From positions 1 to 41,902 of the forward strand of contig NZ_JWLL01000022.1 in assembly GCF_000814025.1 (NCBI RefSeq): a DNA stretch of 41,902 bases, given 5' to 3'. The notes under the pieces were generated by a model. That model worked only from the letters and a program-made list of their open reading frames with translations, had not been told where the DNA came from and made no database searches. Position 1 is the first letter of the stretch. Each line of letters begins with the position of its first letter. The translations under genes were made by a program, and so were the position numbers. Of the stretch, positions 1 to 8,635 are shown one piece after another. The stretch comes from Tateyamaria sp. ANG-S1 (lineage in GTDB: Bacteria; Pseudomonadota; Alphaproteobacteria; Rhodobacterales; Rhodobacteraceae).

Positions 1-20
1 TCAAACTTTTCCTTTGCCAT
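1..20 (-). CDS. tuf: Elongation factor Tu, first codons only (runs off left edge)
   Basis: Only the first six codons and two further bases are inside the window. They read Met-Ala-Lys-Glu-Lys-Phe, the usual beginning of EF-Tu, the GTPase that carries aminoacyl-tRNA to the ribosome. A GAAGGAG ribosome binding site lies 7 bases upstream of the ATG (about 28-34, minus strand). The position directly downstream of fusA on the same strand is the classical place of tufA in the rpsL-rpsG-fusA-tuf operon. Identification rests on six residues plus context, which together leave little doubt. Confidence 0.85.
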
Positions 21-48
21 TGCAAAGCTCCTTCTTTGTCTCAAGGGT

Positions 49-100
49 GGCGGGGTGAACCCCGCCCTACGGTGGGTGGTAGGGCGGGGTTCACCCCGCC
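49..100. repeat. Head-to-head pair of GTAGGG-hairpin repeats
   Basis: A perfect 22-bp inverted repeat (49-70 and 79-100) is separated by 8 bases (71-78). Each arm is itself a hairpin: GTA followed by GGCGGGG, loop TTCA, CCCCGCC. It lies in the 108-bp gap between fusA and tuf, 28 bp after the fusA stop. It belongs to the same family as 22222-22270, 29459-29521 and 41749-41771. There is no T-tract after the stem, so a simple intrinsic terminator is unlikely; it may still stabilise the fusA 3' end. Confidence 0.85.
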
Positions 101-128
101 TTCCCAGTGGTCGGGAAACCCGACCTTA

Positions 129-2246
129 TTAAGCGTATTTCGCCTGGATCTCGTCGCTGATGTTCTGCGGCACGGGATCATAGTGGTCGAACTGCATGGT
201 GAACTGGGCACGGCCCGACGACATCGAACGCAGGGTGTTGATGTAGCCGAACATGTTGGCCAGCGGCACCATTGCGTCGATGGCGATGGCGTTGCCGCGG
301 TTCTCCTGGCCCGACACCTGACCCCGACGCGATGTCAGGTCACCGATGATGCCACCGGTATATTCTTCAGGCGTGATGACCTCGACCTTCATGATGGGCT
401 CCAGAAGCTTGGCGCCGGCTTTCTTCATGCCTTCGCGCATGCCCATACGGGCCGCGATTTCGAAGGCCAGAACGCTGGAGTCCACGTCGTGGAATTTACC
501 GTCGATCAGAGCCACCTTGAAGTCGATGACCGGGAAGCCAGCAAGCGGACCGGAGTCCATGACCGACTGGATGCCCTTTTCAACGCCCGGGATGTATTCC
601 TTGGGCACGGCACCACCAACGATGCGGCTCTCGAAGGAGTAGCCTTCGCCTGCTTCTGTCGGCGAGATGATCATCTTCACCTCGGCAAACTGACCCGAAC
701 CACCCGACTGTTTCTTGTGGGTGTAGGTGTGCTCGACCTCGTGACCGATGGTCTCGCGATAGGCCACCTGCGGGGCACCGATGTTGGCTTCGACCTTGAA
801 CTCACGCTTCAGGCGATCAACCAGAATGTCGAGGTGCAGTTCGCCCATGCCCTTCATGATGGTCTGACCGGATTCCAGATCAGTTTCCACACGGAAGGAC
901 GGGTCTTCTGCCGCCAGACGCGCCAGACCCTGGCTCATCTTCTCCTGGTCGCCCTTGGTTTTGGGCTCAACCGCGATCTCGATCACCGGGTCGGGGAAGG
1001 TCATCGTTTCCAGAACAACCGGCTCTTTTTCCGAGCACAGCGTGTCACCGGTGGTGGTGTCCTTCAGACCCGCCAGCGCGATGATGTCGCCTGCAAACGC
1101 TTCCTCGATCTCCTCGCGGTTGTTCGAGTGCATCATCATCATACGACCAACGCGCTCTTTCTTGCCTTTGGTCGAGTTCAGCATCGAGCCACCCTTGTTC
1201 AGGACGCCCGAGTAGATGCGGGTGAAGGTCAGCGAGCCCACGAAGGGGTCGTTCATGATTTTGAACGCGAGGCCGGAGAACGCCATGTCGTCGTCCGCAC
1301 GGCGGGCGATGTTACGCTCTTCCGTTTCGTCACCGGGGGCAAAGCCCATGTAGTCAACCACGTCCAGCGGGCTGGGCAGGTAGTCGATCACGGCGTTCAG
1401 CAGCGGTTGGACACCTTTGTTCTTGAAGGCCGAGCCACCCAGAACCGGAACGAAGTCCAGCGCCAGCGTGCCCTTGCGCAGCAGCTTGCGCAGCGTGGGA
1501 ACGTCAGGTTCGTTGCCTTCGAGGTAGGCTTCCATCGCGTCGTCGTCTTGCTCGACGGCGGCTTCGATCATCTTCTCGCGCCACTCGGCGGCCATGTCGG
1601 CCAGCTCGGCACGGATGGGTGCCTTGATCCAGGATGCACCCAGATCTTCGCCCTGCCACAGCCACTCTTCCATGGTGACCAGATCAACCAGGCCTTCCAG
1701 CTCGGTCTCTGCACCGATCGGGATACCGACGGGCACGGCGCGGGCGCCGGTGCGGTCTTCGATCATGCTCACGCAGTTGAAGAAGTCGGCGCCGATCTTG
1801 TCCATCTTGTTGACGAAGACCATGCGCGGCACCTTGTAGCGATCTGCCTGACGCCACACGGTTTCGGTCTGAGGCTCAACACCGGCGTTGGCGTCCAGAA
1901 CACAGACAGCACCGTCGAGAACCGCCAGCGAACGCTCAACTTCGATGGTGAAGTCCACGTGGCCGGGGGTGTCGATGATATTCAGGCGGTGCTTTTCAGT
2001 TTCGGCCGTTTGGCCGTCCTCGGTCCGCTCCCAGAACGTGGTGGTCGCAGCCGACGTGATGGTGATCCCGCGTTCCTGCTCTTGCTCCATCCAGTCCATG
2101 GTGGCCGCACCATCGTGCACCTCACCGATGTTGTGGGACTTGCCTGTGTAGTACAGGATGCGTTCCGAACATGTGGTCTTGCCAGCATCGATGTGAGCCA
2201 TGATGCCGAAGTTGCGGTAGCGGTCGAGCGGATATTCGCGTGCCAT
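129..2246 (-). CDS. fusA: Elongation factor G
   Basis: Translational GTPase that moves tRNA and mRNA through the ribosome and, with RRF, recycles it. The protein has 705 residues, the normal length. The G domain is complete: P-loop AHIDAGKT at 17-24, DTPGH at 92-96 and NKMD at 146-149. The beta-barrel domain II and the C-terminal domains follow, including the conserved [16 protein letters not shown] region. The start is an ATG 26 bp after the rpsG stop. It is third in the rpsL-rpsG-fusA-tuf operon and shares the promoter at 3352-3380. A repeat pair (49-100) separates it from tuf. A long open frame on the opposite strand is only a codon-bias shadow. Confidence 0.98.
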   Translation of the reverse strand: MAREYPLDRYRNFGIMAHIDAGKTTCSERILYYTGKSHNIGEVHDGAATMDWMEQEQERGITITSAATTTFWERTEDGQTAETEKHRLNIIDTPGHVDFTIEVERSLAVLDGAVCVLDANAGVEPQTETVWRQADRYKVPRMVFVNKMDKIGADFFNCVSMIEDRTGARAVPVGIPIGAETELEGLVDLVTMEEWLWQGEDLGASWIKAPIRAELADMAAEWREKMIEAAVEQDDDAMEAYLEGNEPDVPTLRKLLRKGTLALDFVPVLGGSAFKNKGVQPLLNAVIDYLPSPLDVVDYMGFAPGDETEERNIARRADDDMAFSGLAFKIMNDPFVGSLTFTRIYSGVLNKGGSMLNSTKGKKERVGRMMMMHSNNREEIEEAFAGDIIALAGLKDTTTGDTLCSEKEPVVLETMTFPDPVIEIAVEPKTKGDQEKMSQGLARLAAEDPSFRVETDLESGQTIMKGMGELHLDILVDRLKREFKVEANIGAPQVAYRETIGHEVEHTYTHKKQSGGSGQFAEVKMIISPTEAGEGYSFESRIVGGAVPKEYIPGVEKGIQSVMDSGPLAGFPVIDFKVALIDGKFHDVDSSVLAFEIAARMGMREGMKKAGAKLLEPIMKVEVITPEEYTGGIIGDLTSRRGQVSGQENRGNAIAIDAMVPLANMFGYINTLRSMSSGRAQFTMQFDHYDPVPQNISDEIQAKYA

Positions 2247-2272
2247 GGGGCTGCTTCCTCAGGGTGTCTGGA

Positions 2273-2743
2273 TTACCAACGGTAATGGCTGAACGCTTTG
2301 TTGGCGTCGGCCATCTTGTGCGTGTCTTCACGCTTCTTCACGGCAGTACCGCGCGACTGTACGGCGTCGAGCAGTTCACCGGCGAGGCGTTCTTCCATCG
2401 TGTTTTCGTTGCGGCCGCGGCTGGCTGTGATCAACCAGCGGATGGCCAGCGCTTCGCGGCGCTCGGGACGCACTTCAACCGGCACCTGGTAGGTGGCACC
2501 ACCGACGCGGCGCGAACGCACTTCGACGGACGGTTTGATGTTGTCCAGCGCTTCGTGGAACACTTCCACGGGGGCGCGCTTGATCTTGCCTTCAACACGG
2601 TCCAGCGCGTTGTAGACGATGCGTTCTGCGGTCGATTTCTTACCATCCAGCATCAGGTTGTTCATGAACTTGGTCAGAACCTTATCGCCATACTTGGCGT
2701 CGGGCAGGACTTCGCGTTTCTCGGCGGCGTGACGACGTGACAT
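2273..2743 (-). CDS. rpsG: 30S ribosomal protein S7
   Basis: Primary 16S-rRNA-binding protein that nucleates assembly of the 30S head and contacts tRNA in the exit site. The 156-residue product begins [20 protein letters not shown] and has the full-length S7 fold sequence, including the [22 protein letters not shown] region and the basic C-terminal part. An SD-like AGGAG lies just before the ATG, and the gap to rpsL is only 12 bp, so the two are cotranscribed. In other bacteria S7 regulates translation of this operon; no specific S7-binding structure could be confirmed in this short gap. Confidence 0.98.
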   Translation of the reverse strand: MSRRHAAEKREVLPDAKYGDKVLTKFMNNLMLDGKKSTAERIVYNALDRVEGKIKRAPVEVFHEALDNIKPSVEVRSRRVGGATYQVPVEVRPERREALAIRWLITASRGRNENTMEERLAGELLDAVQSRGTAVKKREDTHKMADANKAFSHYRW

Positions 2744-2755
2744 CTGCTGCTCTCC

Positions 2756-3127
2756 TTATTTGGGGCGCTTGGCGCCGTATTTCGAACGGCGTTGCTTACG
2801 ATCTTTGACGCCTTGCGTGTCCAGAACACCGCGCAGGATGTGATAGCGCACACCGGGAAGGTCTTTGACACGGCCGCCGCGGATCAACACAACCGAGTGC
2901 TCTTGCAGGTTGTGGCTCTCGCCGGGGATGTAGCTGATGACCTCGAACCCGTTGGTCAGGCGCACCTTGGCAACCTTCCGCATGGCCGAGTTCGGCTTTT
3001 TCGGTGTGGTGGTGTACACGCGGGTGCACACGCCACGCTTCTGAGGGTTGCCCTCAAGGTGAAGCGACTTCGAGCGTTTTACTTTGGGCTGCCGCGGCTT
3101 GCGGATCAGCTGTTGGATCGTTGGCAT
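2756..3127 (-). CDS. rpsL: 30S ribosomal protein S12
   Basis: Decoding-centre protein and target of streptomycin resistance mutations. The ATG at 3127 gives 123 residues beginning [20 protein letters not shown], the standard S12 start. The frame is open further upstream, but the extra residues do not resemble S12. The [10 protein letters not shown] loop (lysine equivalent to K42) and the [12 protein letters not shown] loop (lysine equivalent to K87) are wild type, so no classical streptomycin-resistance change is visible. It is the first gene of the str operon. A leader of about 220 bases separates it from the promoter at 3352-3380. Confidence 0.98.
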   Translation of the reverse strand: MPTIQQLIRKPRQPKVKRSKSLHLEGNPQKRGVCTRVYTTTPKKPNSAMRKVAKVRLTNGFEVISYIPGESHNLQEHSVVLIRGGRVKDLPGVRYHILRGVLDTQGVKDRKQRRSKYGAKRPK

Positions 3128-3351
3128 TGCAGGTTCTTTCCCCGTCTCATCAACATATGTCGTGCGGGACTGCCCCGCGGTTTCAATCTCATCGCTTGCT
3201 GTGCGTCCACAACAGCGCAAAAACCGCAATCGCTCCGGTGGACGGCGCGACGCGGTGGGTTTCCAGAGGATCGGGCCAATGCAGGGGCCGGATCGTGTCC
3301 ACTTAAGTTTTGATTTCGGTGCCGGGACTGACCCCTTGCCGAGATAGCGGG

Positions 3352-3380
3352 CGTATAGGGGGAGTCGGGGGTACTGTCAA
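3352..3380 (-). promoter_or_regulatory. Sigma-70-type promoter of rpsL-rpsG-fusA-tuf
   Basis: On the minus strand a perfect TTGACA (3375-3380) is followed by a 17-bp spacer and TATACG (3352-3357). It faces rpsL and is the best housekeeping promoter seen in the window. Transcription would start near 3345, giving a 5' leader of about 215 bases. The rest of the 3128-3464 interval contains no credible gene. The divergent glycosyltransferase gene begins 85 bp upstream. Confidence 0.75.
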
Positions 3381-3464
3381 CAGCCACACCCGACTTGCAT
3401 GGGCCGTATCCGATAGGGCACAGTCCACCGCAATACGAGCAGAAAAACAAGGGGCTTGGCCACC

Positions 3465-4271
3465 ATGCAGATCATCGGGCTCTGCCGCTTTTCCTATCCC
3501 GCCATCGGGGGGTTCCAGGTCGGTCACGAAACGACCCGCGAACGCATGGATTACCTCTGGGCCCATGACCGGATCGAAGAGCGGTTTCGCCTGCTCGAAA
3601 CCATGGCCCTGCCCTGCCTGCGCGCCCAGACGGACGAGGATTTCGACCTCCTGATCCTCATCGGCGATCAGTTCCCCAAGCAGCATCGCGACCGCCTGCA
3701 CGACCTGACGGCGGGCATGAAACAGGTCAAGATCATCGCCGAACCCCCGGCCCCCAGCCGCGAGATGTCCAAGGCGCTTTTGAACAATGCCCGCCGCGAC
3801 CCGTCCAAACCCTGCATCCAGTTCCGCCACGATGACGACGACGCCTGCGCCGTCGACTTCATCGAAAAGCTGCGTGAGGCGGCCAAGGATGCCCGCCCCC
3901 TGACCAAGAAGCACAAGACCGTCGGGCTCGACTGGAACCAGGGGTACATCGCCGAAGTGGGCGCGCACGGTATCTCGGCCACCCAGATCTACCGCGCCTT
4001 CTATGTCTCCGCCCTCGGCATGCACATCCAGGGCGATTGCGCGATGACGATCCACAACTTCATGCACGAACGCATCCCACAATTCATGCCCTGCGTGACG
4101 TACTCAGACCGCGACATGTTCGTCCGCACCCACAACGGCTACAACGACAGCCGCCAGAAAAAGGTAAAGGACTGGCCGGTCGAGCCGCTGACACCCAAGC
4201 AGGAGCGCCTCTTCCGCAACCGCTTCGCCGTGGACGTGGACGCCGTGAAGCGAATCTTCTCAGCCCCCTGA
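3465..4271 (+). CDS. Putative rhamnosyltransferase-family glycosyltransferase (PF11316-like)
   Basis: A 268-residue cytosolic protein resembling the 'putative rhamnosyl transferase' family common in roseobacters. Features seen are the N-terminal block QIIGLCRFSYPAIGGF, a DFDLLILIGDQFP segment, and an acidic RHDDDDA motif at 121-127 in the place where GT-A enzymes have their metal- and nucleotide-sugar-binding DxD. The substrate cannot be read from the sequence; surface polysaccharide modification is an inference. The ATG at 3465 is chosen because an AAGGGG site lies 10 bases upstream; an in-frame TTG at 3456 would sit on top of that site. The gene is convergent with the EamA gene, and the two coding ends overlap by 12 bp. 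Confidence 0.8.
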   Translation: MQIIGLCRFSYPAIGGFQVGHETTRERMDYLWAHDRIEERFRLLETMALPCLRAQTDEDFDLLILIGDQFPKQHRDRLHDLTAGMKQVKIIAEPPAPSREMSKALLNNARRDPSKPCIQFRHDDDDACAVDFIEKLREAAKDARPLTKKHKTVGLDWNQGYIAEVGAHGISATQIYRAFYVSALGMHIQGDCAMTIHNFMHERIPQFMPCVTYSDRDMFVRTHNGYNDSRQKKVKDWPVEPLTPKQERLFRNRFAVDVDAVKRIFSAP

Positions 4272-5168
4272 CACCTGCCGCTCGCGATACAGCGTAAAGA
4301 GCCCCGTCGCCACGACAATGGCAGCTCCGAGGAGCGTCAGCGACGAGGGCCAGTCGCCAAAAACCAGCCAGCCCAACACCAGCGCCCAGATCAACCCGGT
4401 ATAGCGGAACGGCGCGATAAAGCTGATCTCACCCACACGCATCACCTGCACCGAAAAGAAGTAACCGCCGATGATAAAGACGGACGCGCCACCGATCAGC
4501 AGCGCAAGCCGCAGATCAATCGGCACCCACGCCGACCCGGAACCACTCACGCCAGCAAACAGCGTCACGGTCAGCGCCGCGACAAGGGTCACCGTCATCG
4601 ACGGCACCTCCTCCGACAACCGCCGCGTCGCCAGATCGCGCACCGTCACGCAAGCCACCGCGATCAACGCATACACCGACCAGACCGAAAACCCCTCCGC
4701 CCCTGGGCGCACGATCAGCAGCATACCCATGAAGCCGATCAGAATAGCCGACATACGCCGCCAGCCCAACGGCTCGCGCAGAAACAGCGCAGCCCCCACG
4801 GCCACAGTCAAGGGCAACACCTGCAAGATGGCCGTCACATTGGCGAGCGGCATGTTCAAAAGCGCTGTGATAAAGAAATACGCCGCCCCCACCTCGGCCC
4901 CCGACCGCACGGCAATCAGACCCCAATCGCGCCGCGCAATGCGAAAGTGAATGGCACCCAGCCAGCGCGCCATCACCACGATCAGAACGGACGAGATCAC
5001 ACCGCGAATGACCAGCAACTGCATAAGCGGCACCGCCCCATCCGTCATCTTGATCAGCGTGTCGTTCAGCGTGAACGACGCCATCGACGCCATCATCAAA
5101 AGCGCACCAATCGTGTTGGGAGACATGGGGAAACCAATCCTGAGCTTGCCTGGCGACGCTATCTTCAT
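4260..5168 (-). CDS. DMT-superfamily (EamA) inner-membrane transporter
   Basis: A 302-residue protein with about ten hydrophobic helices arranged as two EamA repeats, typical of drug/metabolite exporters. The first repeat begins around MSPNTIGALLMMASMASFTLND; the second begins after the VRDLATRRL loop near the middle. Substrate is unknown. Two starts are possible: the ATG at 5168 has no clear ribosome binding site, whereas the ATG at 5126 (14 residues later) has an AGGA about 11 bases upstream and begins right at the family's conserved start, so the shorter form may be real. It is divergent from the MFS gene across the operator-like dyad at 5207-5236 and overlaps the glycosyltransferase end at its 3' side. 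Confidence 0.85.
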   Translation of the reverse strand: MKIASPGKLRIGFPMSPNTIGALLMMASMASFTLNDTLIKMTDGAVPLMQLLVIRGVISSVLIVVMARWLGAIHFRIARRDWGLIAVRSGAEVGAAYFFITALLNMPLANVTAILQVLPLTVAVGAALFLREPLGWRRMSAILIGFMGMLLIVRPGAEGFSVWSVYALIAVACVTVRDLATRRLSEEVPSMTVTLVAALTVTLFAGVSGSGSAWVPIDLRLALLIGGASVFIIGGYFFSVQVMRVGEISFIAPFRYTGLIWALVLGWLVFGDWPSSLTLLGAAIVVATGLFTLYRERQVSGG

Positions 5169-5206
5169 CGTTTCGCAGTGACCAGAGACACAGGTCGGAA
5201 TTATTC

Positions 5207-5238
5207 CTTGACCTCAAGTGGACTTGACCTCGTAGGCC
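5207..5238. promoter_or_regulatory. MerR/SoxR-like dyad between divergent transporter genes
   Basis: The core TCAAGT-GG-ACTTGA (5214-5227) is a near-perfect dyad. It lies inside a 19-bp spacer between TTGACC (5208-5213) and TAGGCC (5233-5238). A dyad within an overlong 19-bp spacer is the hallmark of MerR-family promoters, and the left half matches the SoxR-box half ACCTCAAGT known from soxS-type sites. The right flank (ACCT instead of AGGT) breaks the outer symmetry, and a direct repeat CTTGACCTC (5207-5215, 5224-5232) offers another reading. The -10 match is poor. No merR or soxR gene is in the window. Confidence 0.4.
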
Positions 5239-5265
5239 GTGAAAAACTCTGACACGAAAGACCCA

Positions 5266-6531
5266 ATGGCAGACCGCTCCCTCCTCCCCCGTTTCATCGC
5301 AGCAAGTGGCATGACCAACCTGGCCGACGGCATCGCCGTCGTGGTCTGGGCCTGGATCGCGTCCCTCCTGACCCGCGATCCCGTGCTGATTGCGCTCATG
5401 CCCATCGCCTTGCGCTTGCCGTGGTTCCTCTTTGCGCTGCCTGCGGGCGTGGTGACGGACCGCGTGGACCGGCGTCTTCTGATCCTCGGCATGGATGTCC
5501 TGCGCGCCGCCGCCTTTGCCGCGGCGGGGCTCTGTGTATGGCTCTCGATGCCGCTGGCGTCTGCACCCGACGCAGGCACCGCCAACCCGGCATTGTTCTA
5601 CGCGCTTCTGTCCTGCGCCTTGTTCGTGGGCACGGCAGAGGTGTTTCGCGACAACGCCGCCCAGACAATCCTGCCCGCACTCGTCCCGCACGCGCAGCTC
5701 GAACAGGCCAATGGCCGGTTGTGGAGCGTCGAGCTGGTCGGAAACTCCTTGCTCGGTCCCGCGCTCGGCGCCTTCCTGATTGCCGCCGTGCTCTGGACCC
5801 CGTTCGCCCTGAACGCCGCCATGTTCGCGCTCGCCGCACTGCTGGTCCTGTCGCTCAGCGGGCCGTTCAAGCCGACACGGACGGAACACGGATCATGGCG
5901 CAGCGATCTGGCCGAAGGCTGGCGCTTTCTGCGTGGCCACCCGTTCCTGATGGTGCTGGCGGTGATCACAGGGATCTGGAACCTGCTGCACCAGATGGTC
6001 GTCATCGCCCTGATCCTGCACGTACAGGAAAACCTCGGGATCGGGGCACAGGGCTACGGCCTCATCCTCGCTGCGGGAGCGGTCGGGGGCATCGCGGGCG
6101 GCATCGTCGCGGCGCGCGTGGTCAAACTGATGGGCCAAAACGCCGCCGCGCAATGGATGACACTCGCCTCTGCCGTGGCCTTTGCCATTATGCCCTTTGC
6201 GCCCAACGGCTATGTGCTGGCACTGGTGCTGGCGATGTTCGAATTCACTGGCCTCATCTGGAACACAGTCTCCGTATCCTACCGCCAACGCTCCATCCCT
6301 GACGCGCTCTTGGGCCGGGTCAACAGCATCTACCGGCTGCTCGCATGGGGCATGATGCCCATCGGGCTGCTCCTGTCCGGTCTGGTTGTGCGCTGGTCTG
6401 AAGGAGTTGTGACCCGCGACCTCGCCCTCATCACGCCTTTCGTCCTTGCGGCGCTGGGGGCCACAGCGCTCACAGCGCTGGCATGGCGCCCTCTGGGCCG
6501 GGGGTTCAAACCGATCGGCGCGCCTCAGTAG
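5266..6531 (+). CDS. MFS transporter (EntS/MFS_3-like exporter)
   Basis: Major facilitator superfamily membrane protein of 421 residues (430 if the GTG at 5239 is used), with about twelve hydrophobic segments. Conserved features are LADGIAVVVWAW near the N-terminus, the loop-2/3 motif GVVTDRVDRRLLI, and the FRDNAAQTILPALVP segment typical of the enterobactin-exporter/MFS_3 branch. It probably acts as a proton-driven exporter; the substrate is unknown. The ATG at 5266 is preferred because the likely promoter dyad (5207-5238) abuts the GTG at 5239, so a transcript from it would start inside or after that codon. This choice is an inference. A MerR-type control site would suit a drug or redox-stress efflux role. 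Confidence 0.85.
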   Translation: MADRSLLPRFIAASGMTNLADGIAVVVWAWIASLLTRDPVLIALMPIALRLPWFLFALPAGVVTDRVDRRLLILGMDVLRAAAFAAAGLCVWLSMPLASAPDAGTANPALFYALLSCALFVGTAEVFRDNAAQTILPALVPHAQLEQANGRLWSVELVGNSLLGPALGAFLIAAVLWTPFALNAAMFALAALLVLSLSGPFKPTRTEHGSWRSDLAEGWRFLRGHPFLMVLAVITGIWNLLHQMVVIALILHVQENLGIGAQGYGLILAAGAVGGIAGGIVAARVVKLMGQNAAAQWMTLASAVAFAIMPFAPNGYVLALVLAMFEFTGLIWNTVSVSYRQRSIPDALLGRVNSIYRLLAWGMMPIGLLLSGLVVRWSEGVVTRDLALITPFVLAALGATALTALAWRPLGRGFKPIGAPQ

Positions 6532-6538
6532 GCTTAAG

Positions 6539-6589
6539 TCATTCCGCAGCCAGCGGCAATTCCAGAACGATCGAGGCCCCCCGCGCCCG
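6539..6589 (-). pseudogene. Histidine-kinase C-terminal tail (remnant)
   Basis: On the minus strand, codons 6589 to 6539 read RARGASIVLELPLAAE followed by a stop. This is the typical last segment of a sensor kinase ATPase domain (RGA-x-LPLA-stop). Nothing of the rest of the kinase is present: at about 6588 the sequence switches to a TctA gene on the other strand. TctDE-type two-component genes normally neighbour tricarboxylate transporter genes, so this is probably the last piece of such a kinase left by a deletion. The call rests on about 14 residues and context. Confidence 0.5.
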
Positions 6590-7532
6590 TTACGACTACC
6601 CCTACCTCACCGACGGGCTGAAGCTGGTGATCGTAGGCTTGGGCATCTTCGCCATCCCGGAAATCATCTAACTGCTCCGCCAGGACCGCGCCATTGCCAA
6701 GGAACAATCGCTTGGCGGCAGCTGGCTGGACGGCGTGCGCGACTGGTTTGCCAACATCTGGCTGTCGGTGCGCTGCTCGATCATTGGCGTGGTCGTGGGT
6801 GTGATCCCCGGCCTTGGCGGCTCCGTTGTCGACTGGATCGCCTACGGTCACTCCGTTCAATCGACCAAGGACAAATCGAACTTCGGCAAGGGCGAAGTGC
6901 GCGGCGTGATCGGCCCCGAAAGCTCGAACAACGCCAAGGAAGGCGGCGGGCTGGTCCCCACCCTCCTCTTCGGCATCCCCGGCTCAGGCTCTATGGCGAT
7001 TTTCATTGGCGCCATCGCCCTTCTGGGCTCCGGCCAGATCGAGGTCGGCCCAGCCATGCTGAAAAACAACCTCGACATCACCTACTCCATCGTGTGGCTC
7101 CTCGCGCTGGCCAACGTCGTGGGCACCATCATCTGCATCGCGGCGTCCGGCGGGATCGCCAAGCTCACAACGATCCGCTTCGCGCTCCTCGCCCCGTTCC
7201 TGTTCATGATCATCAGCTTCGCCGCCTGCCAGTCCTGCCAGAACCTGATCGATCTTGTCGCCCTTTTTGCCATCGGTTTCCTGAGCATCCTCATGCGCCG
7301 CTTCGACTGGTCGCGCCCGGCCTTCCTGATCGGTTTCGTGCTCAGCGATCCGGCCGAAACCTACGCCAACCAGGCCCTGCAAATCGCCCAATCCCGCTTC
7401 CGCCGCGGCTTTGAAGAGGGGCTCGATTACATCTTCTCCCCCATCGTGATCGTCCTGATCATCATCACCGTCCTGTCGGTGGTCATCGGCCTGCGCCAAT
7501 CGAAAAACATCATGGCCGAGGACGACGTGTAG
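6588..7532 (+). pseudogene. tctA: TctA-family tricarboxylate transporter, 3' part with internal stop
   Basis: The frame from 6588 encodes the C-terminal portion (about 315 codons) of the large membrane subunit of tripartite tricarboxylate transporters, normally about 500 residues. Recognisable blocks are GVVVGVIPGLGGSVVDWIAYGHSVQ, the repeat-like GLVPTLLFGIPGSGSMAIF and FLIGFVLSDPAETYANQAL. The N-terminal 40 percent is missing, and an in-frame TAA at 6669-6671 interrupts an otherwise well-preserved frame (reading EII-stop-LLRQDR). With the start, the upstream gene and an internal codon lost, it is a dead remnant. A translation restart at 6735 would give 265 residues without partner subunits. 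Confidence 0.85.
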
Positions 7533-7741
7533 TCCTGCTCCAAACGCGCGCCCTTCCTCTTCCTGATCGCGATCACCGCCTACATCGCCTACGCCTTATA
7601 CGACGCCGCCTCGATCCCGTCGTTCAGCCGCGACCGCACCTTCCCCATGTTCTTGGCGGGCGTCTGCCTCGCGGGTTGCGCGGTACGATCATCCGCATGA
7701 TGCTGAGGCCTGAGACCGACACAATCTTCGCCGACCGCGAG
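7533..7741 (+). pseudogene. tctB: TctB-like small transporter subunit, 5' part with frameshift
   Basis: Directly after the tctA stop the same frame reads SKRAPFLFLIAITAYIAYALYD and then FSRDRTFPMFLAGVCLAG, the look of the small four-helix TctB subunit (start codon not intact). Around 7678-7690 the similarity moves into the next frame, giving GTIIRMMLRPETDTIFADRE, so one frameshift is present. After about 7741 the TctB sequence stops and hydroxyacid-dehydrogenase sequence begins. The TctB assignment is made from hydrophobic pattern and position after tctA, so it is moderate; the frameshift and truncation are visible directly. Confidence 0.6.
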
Positions 7742-8635
7742 CGTGAAATCCCGGAACAAGTCGCCTCGATCCGAGCAGGCCACTGGCAATCCGGCGTCGG
7801 GCGCACACTGCGGGGCCGCACACTCGGGCTCTACGGCTACGGACGCATCGCCCAAGCGGTTGCCACCTATGCAAAAGCCATCGGCATGAATGTCCAATGG
7901 TGGGCCTCGGACGATGGACGCGCACGGGCACAAGCGGATGGTGAAACGGTCGCCCCTTCACGCAACGCCTTCTTCGCAACCTCCGACATCGTCAGCATCC
8001 ACGTCCGGCTCAAACCCACCACGCGGGGCATCATCACCGCCGACGACCTTGCCGCCATGACGCCGCGCAGCCTCTTCGTGAACACCTCGCGCGCGGGTCT
8101 CGTCGCCCCCGGCGCACTCGAAGCGGAAGTGGCCCACTTCGCATGGCAGACCTTTGACGCCAAGGTGCTGGACCTGCTCTACGGCGAGTACCACTTCCAC
8201 GACGCGCATTATGTCGAGGCGGACACACTCGACGCCCTGATCCCGATGCTGGACGGGGTCGATCACGCGCAGGCTGCCCAAACGCTCAACGCCTACAACG
8301 CCGCCGTGGACGACGGCACGCCCTTCGACCCGACAATCCTCGACGGCAAAGCCACCCAAGGGCTTCCGCTCGCCAAATCGAACTGGGCGCAACGGCTCGA
8401 ACAGGGGCCTTTCCGCGCCTACCCGGTCACGGGTGGGATCACCTTTACCTATGGCGGGCTCAAGGTGGACCAAACTGGCGCCGTGTTGACGGGCACCAAC
8501 GCCCCCATCCCCGGCCTCTACGCCTGTGGCGAGCTTGTGGGCAGCGTGTTCTTCAACGGCTACCCCGGCGGCTCAGGCCTGACCTCGGGTGCCGTCTTCG
8601 GACGATGCGCAGGCTACGGCGCAGCCTCGATCTAG
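7676..8635 (+). pseudogene. Chimeric open frame: TctB tail / D-2-hydroxyacid dehydrogenase / FAD-dependent dehydrogenase
   Basis: A 319-residue open frame made of pieces of three unrelated families. Residues 1-22 continue the TctB remnant. Residues about 24-150 are the middle of a D-2-hydroxyacid (phosphoglycerate-type) dehydrogenase: the NAD-binding GLYGYGRIAQAVA, then SDIVSIHVRLKPTTRGII and FVNTSRAGLV, with its N-terminal part and catalytic Glu/His end missing. Residues about 152-319 are the C-terminal third of a tricarballylate/fumarate-reductase-type FAD dehydrogenase: KSNWA, VTGGITFTYGG and PGLYACGELVG then GYPGGSGLTSGAVFGR. Neither enzyme can work, so it is best read as a deletion product that stayed open. 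Its TAG overlaps the lacI TAG in a shared CTAG. Confidence 0.8.

Noticed and set aside
7676..7690. Programmed frameshift in the TctB-like sequence
   Set aside because: No slippery heptamer is evident, and the gene is also truncated and fused to foreign sequence, so ordinary decay is simpler.
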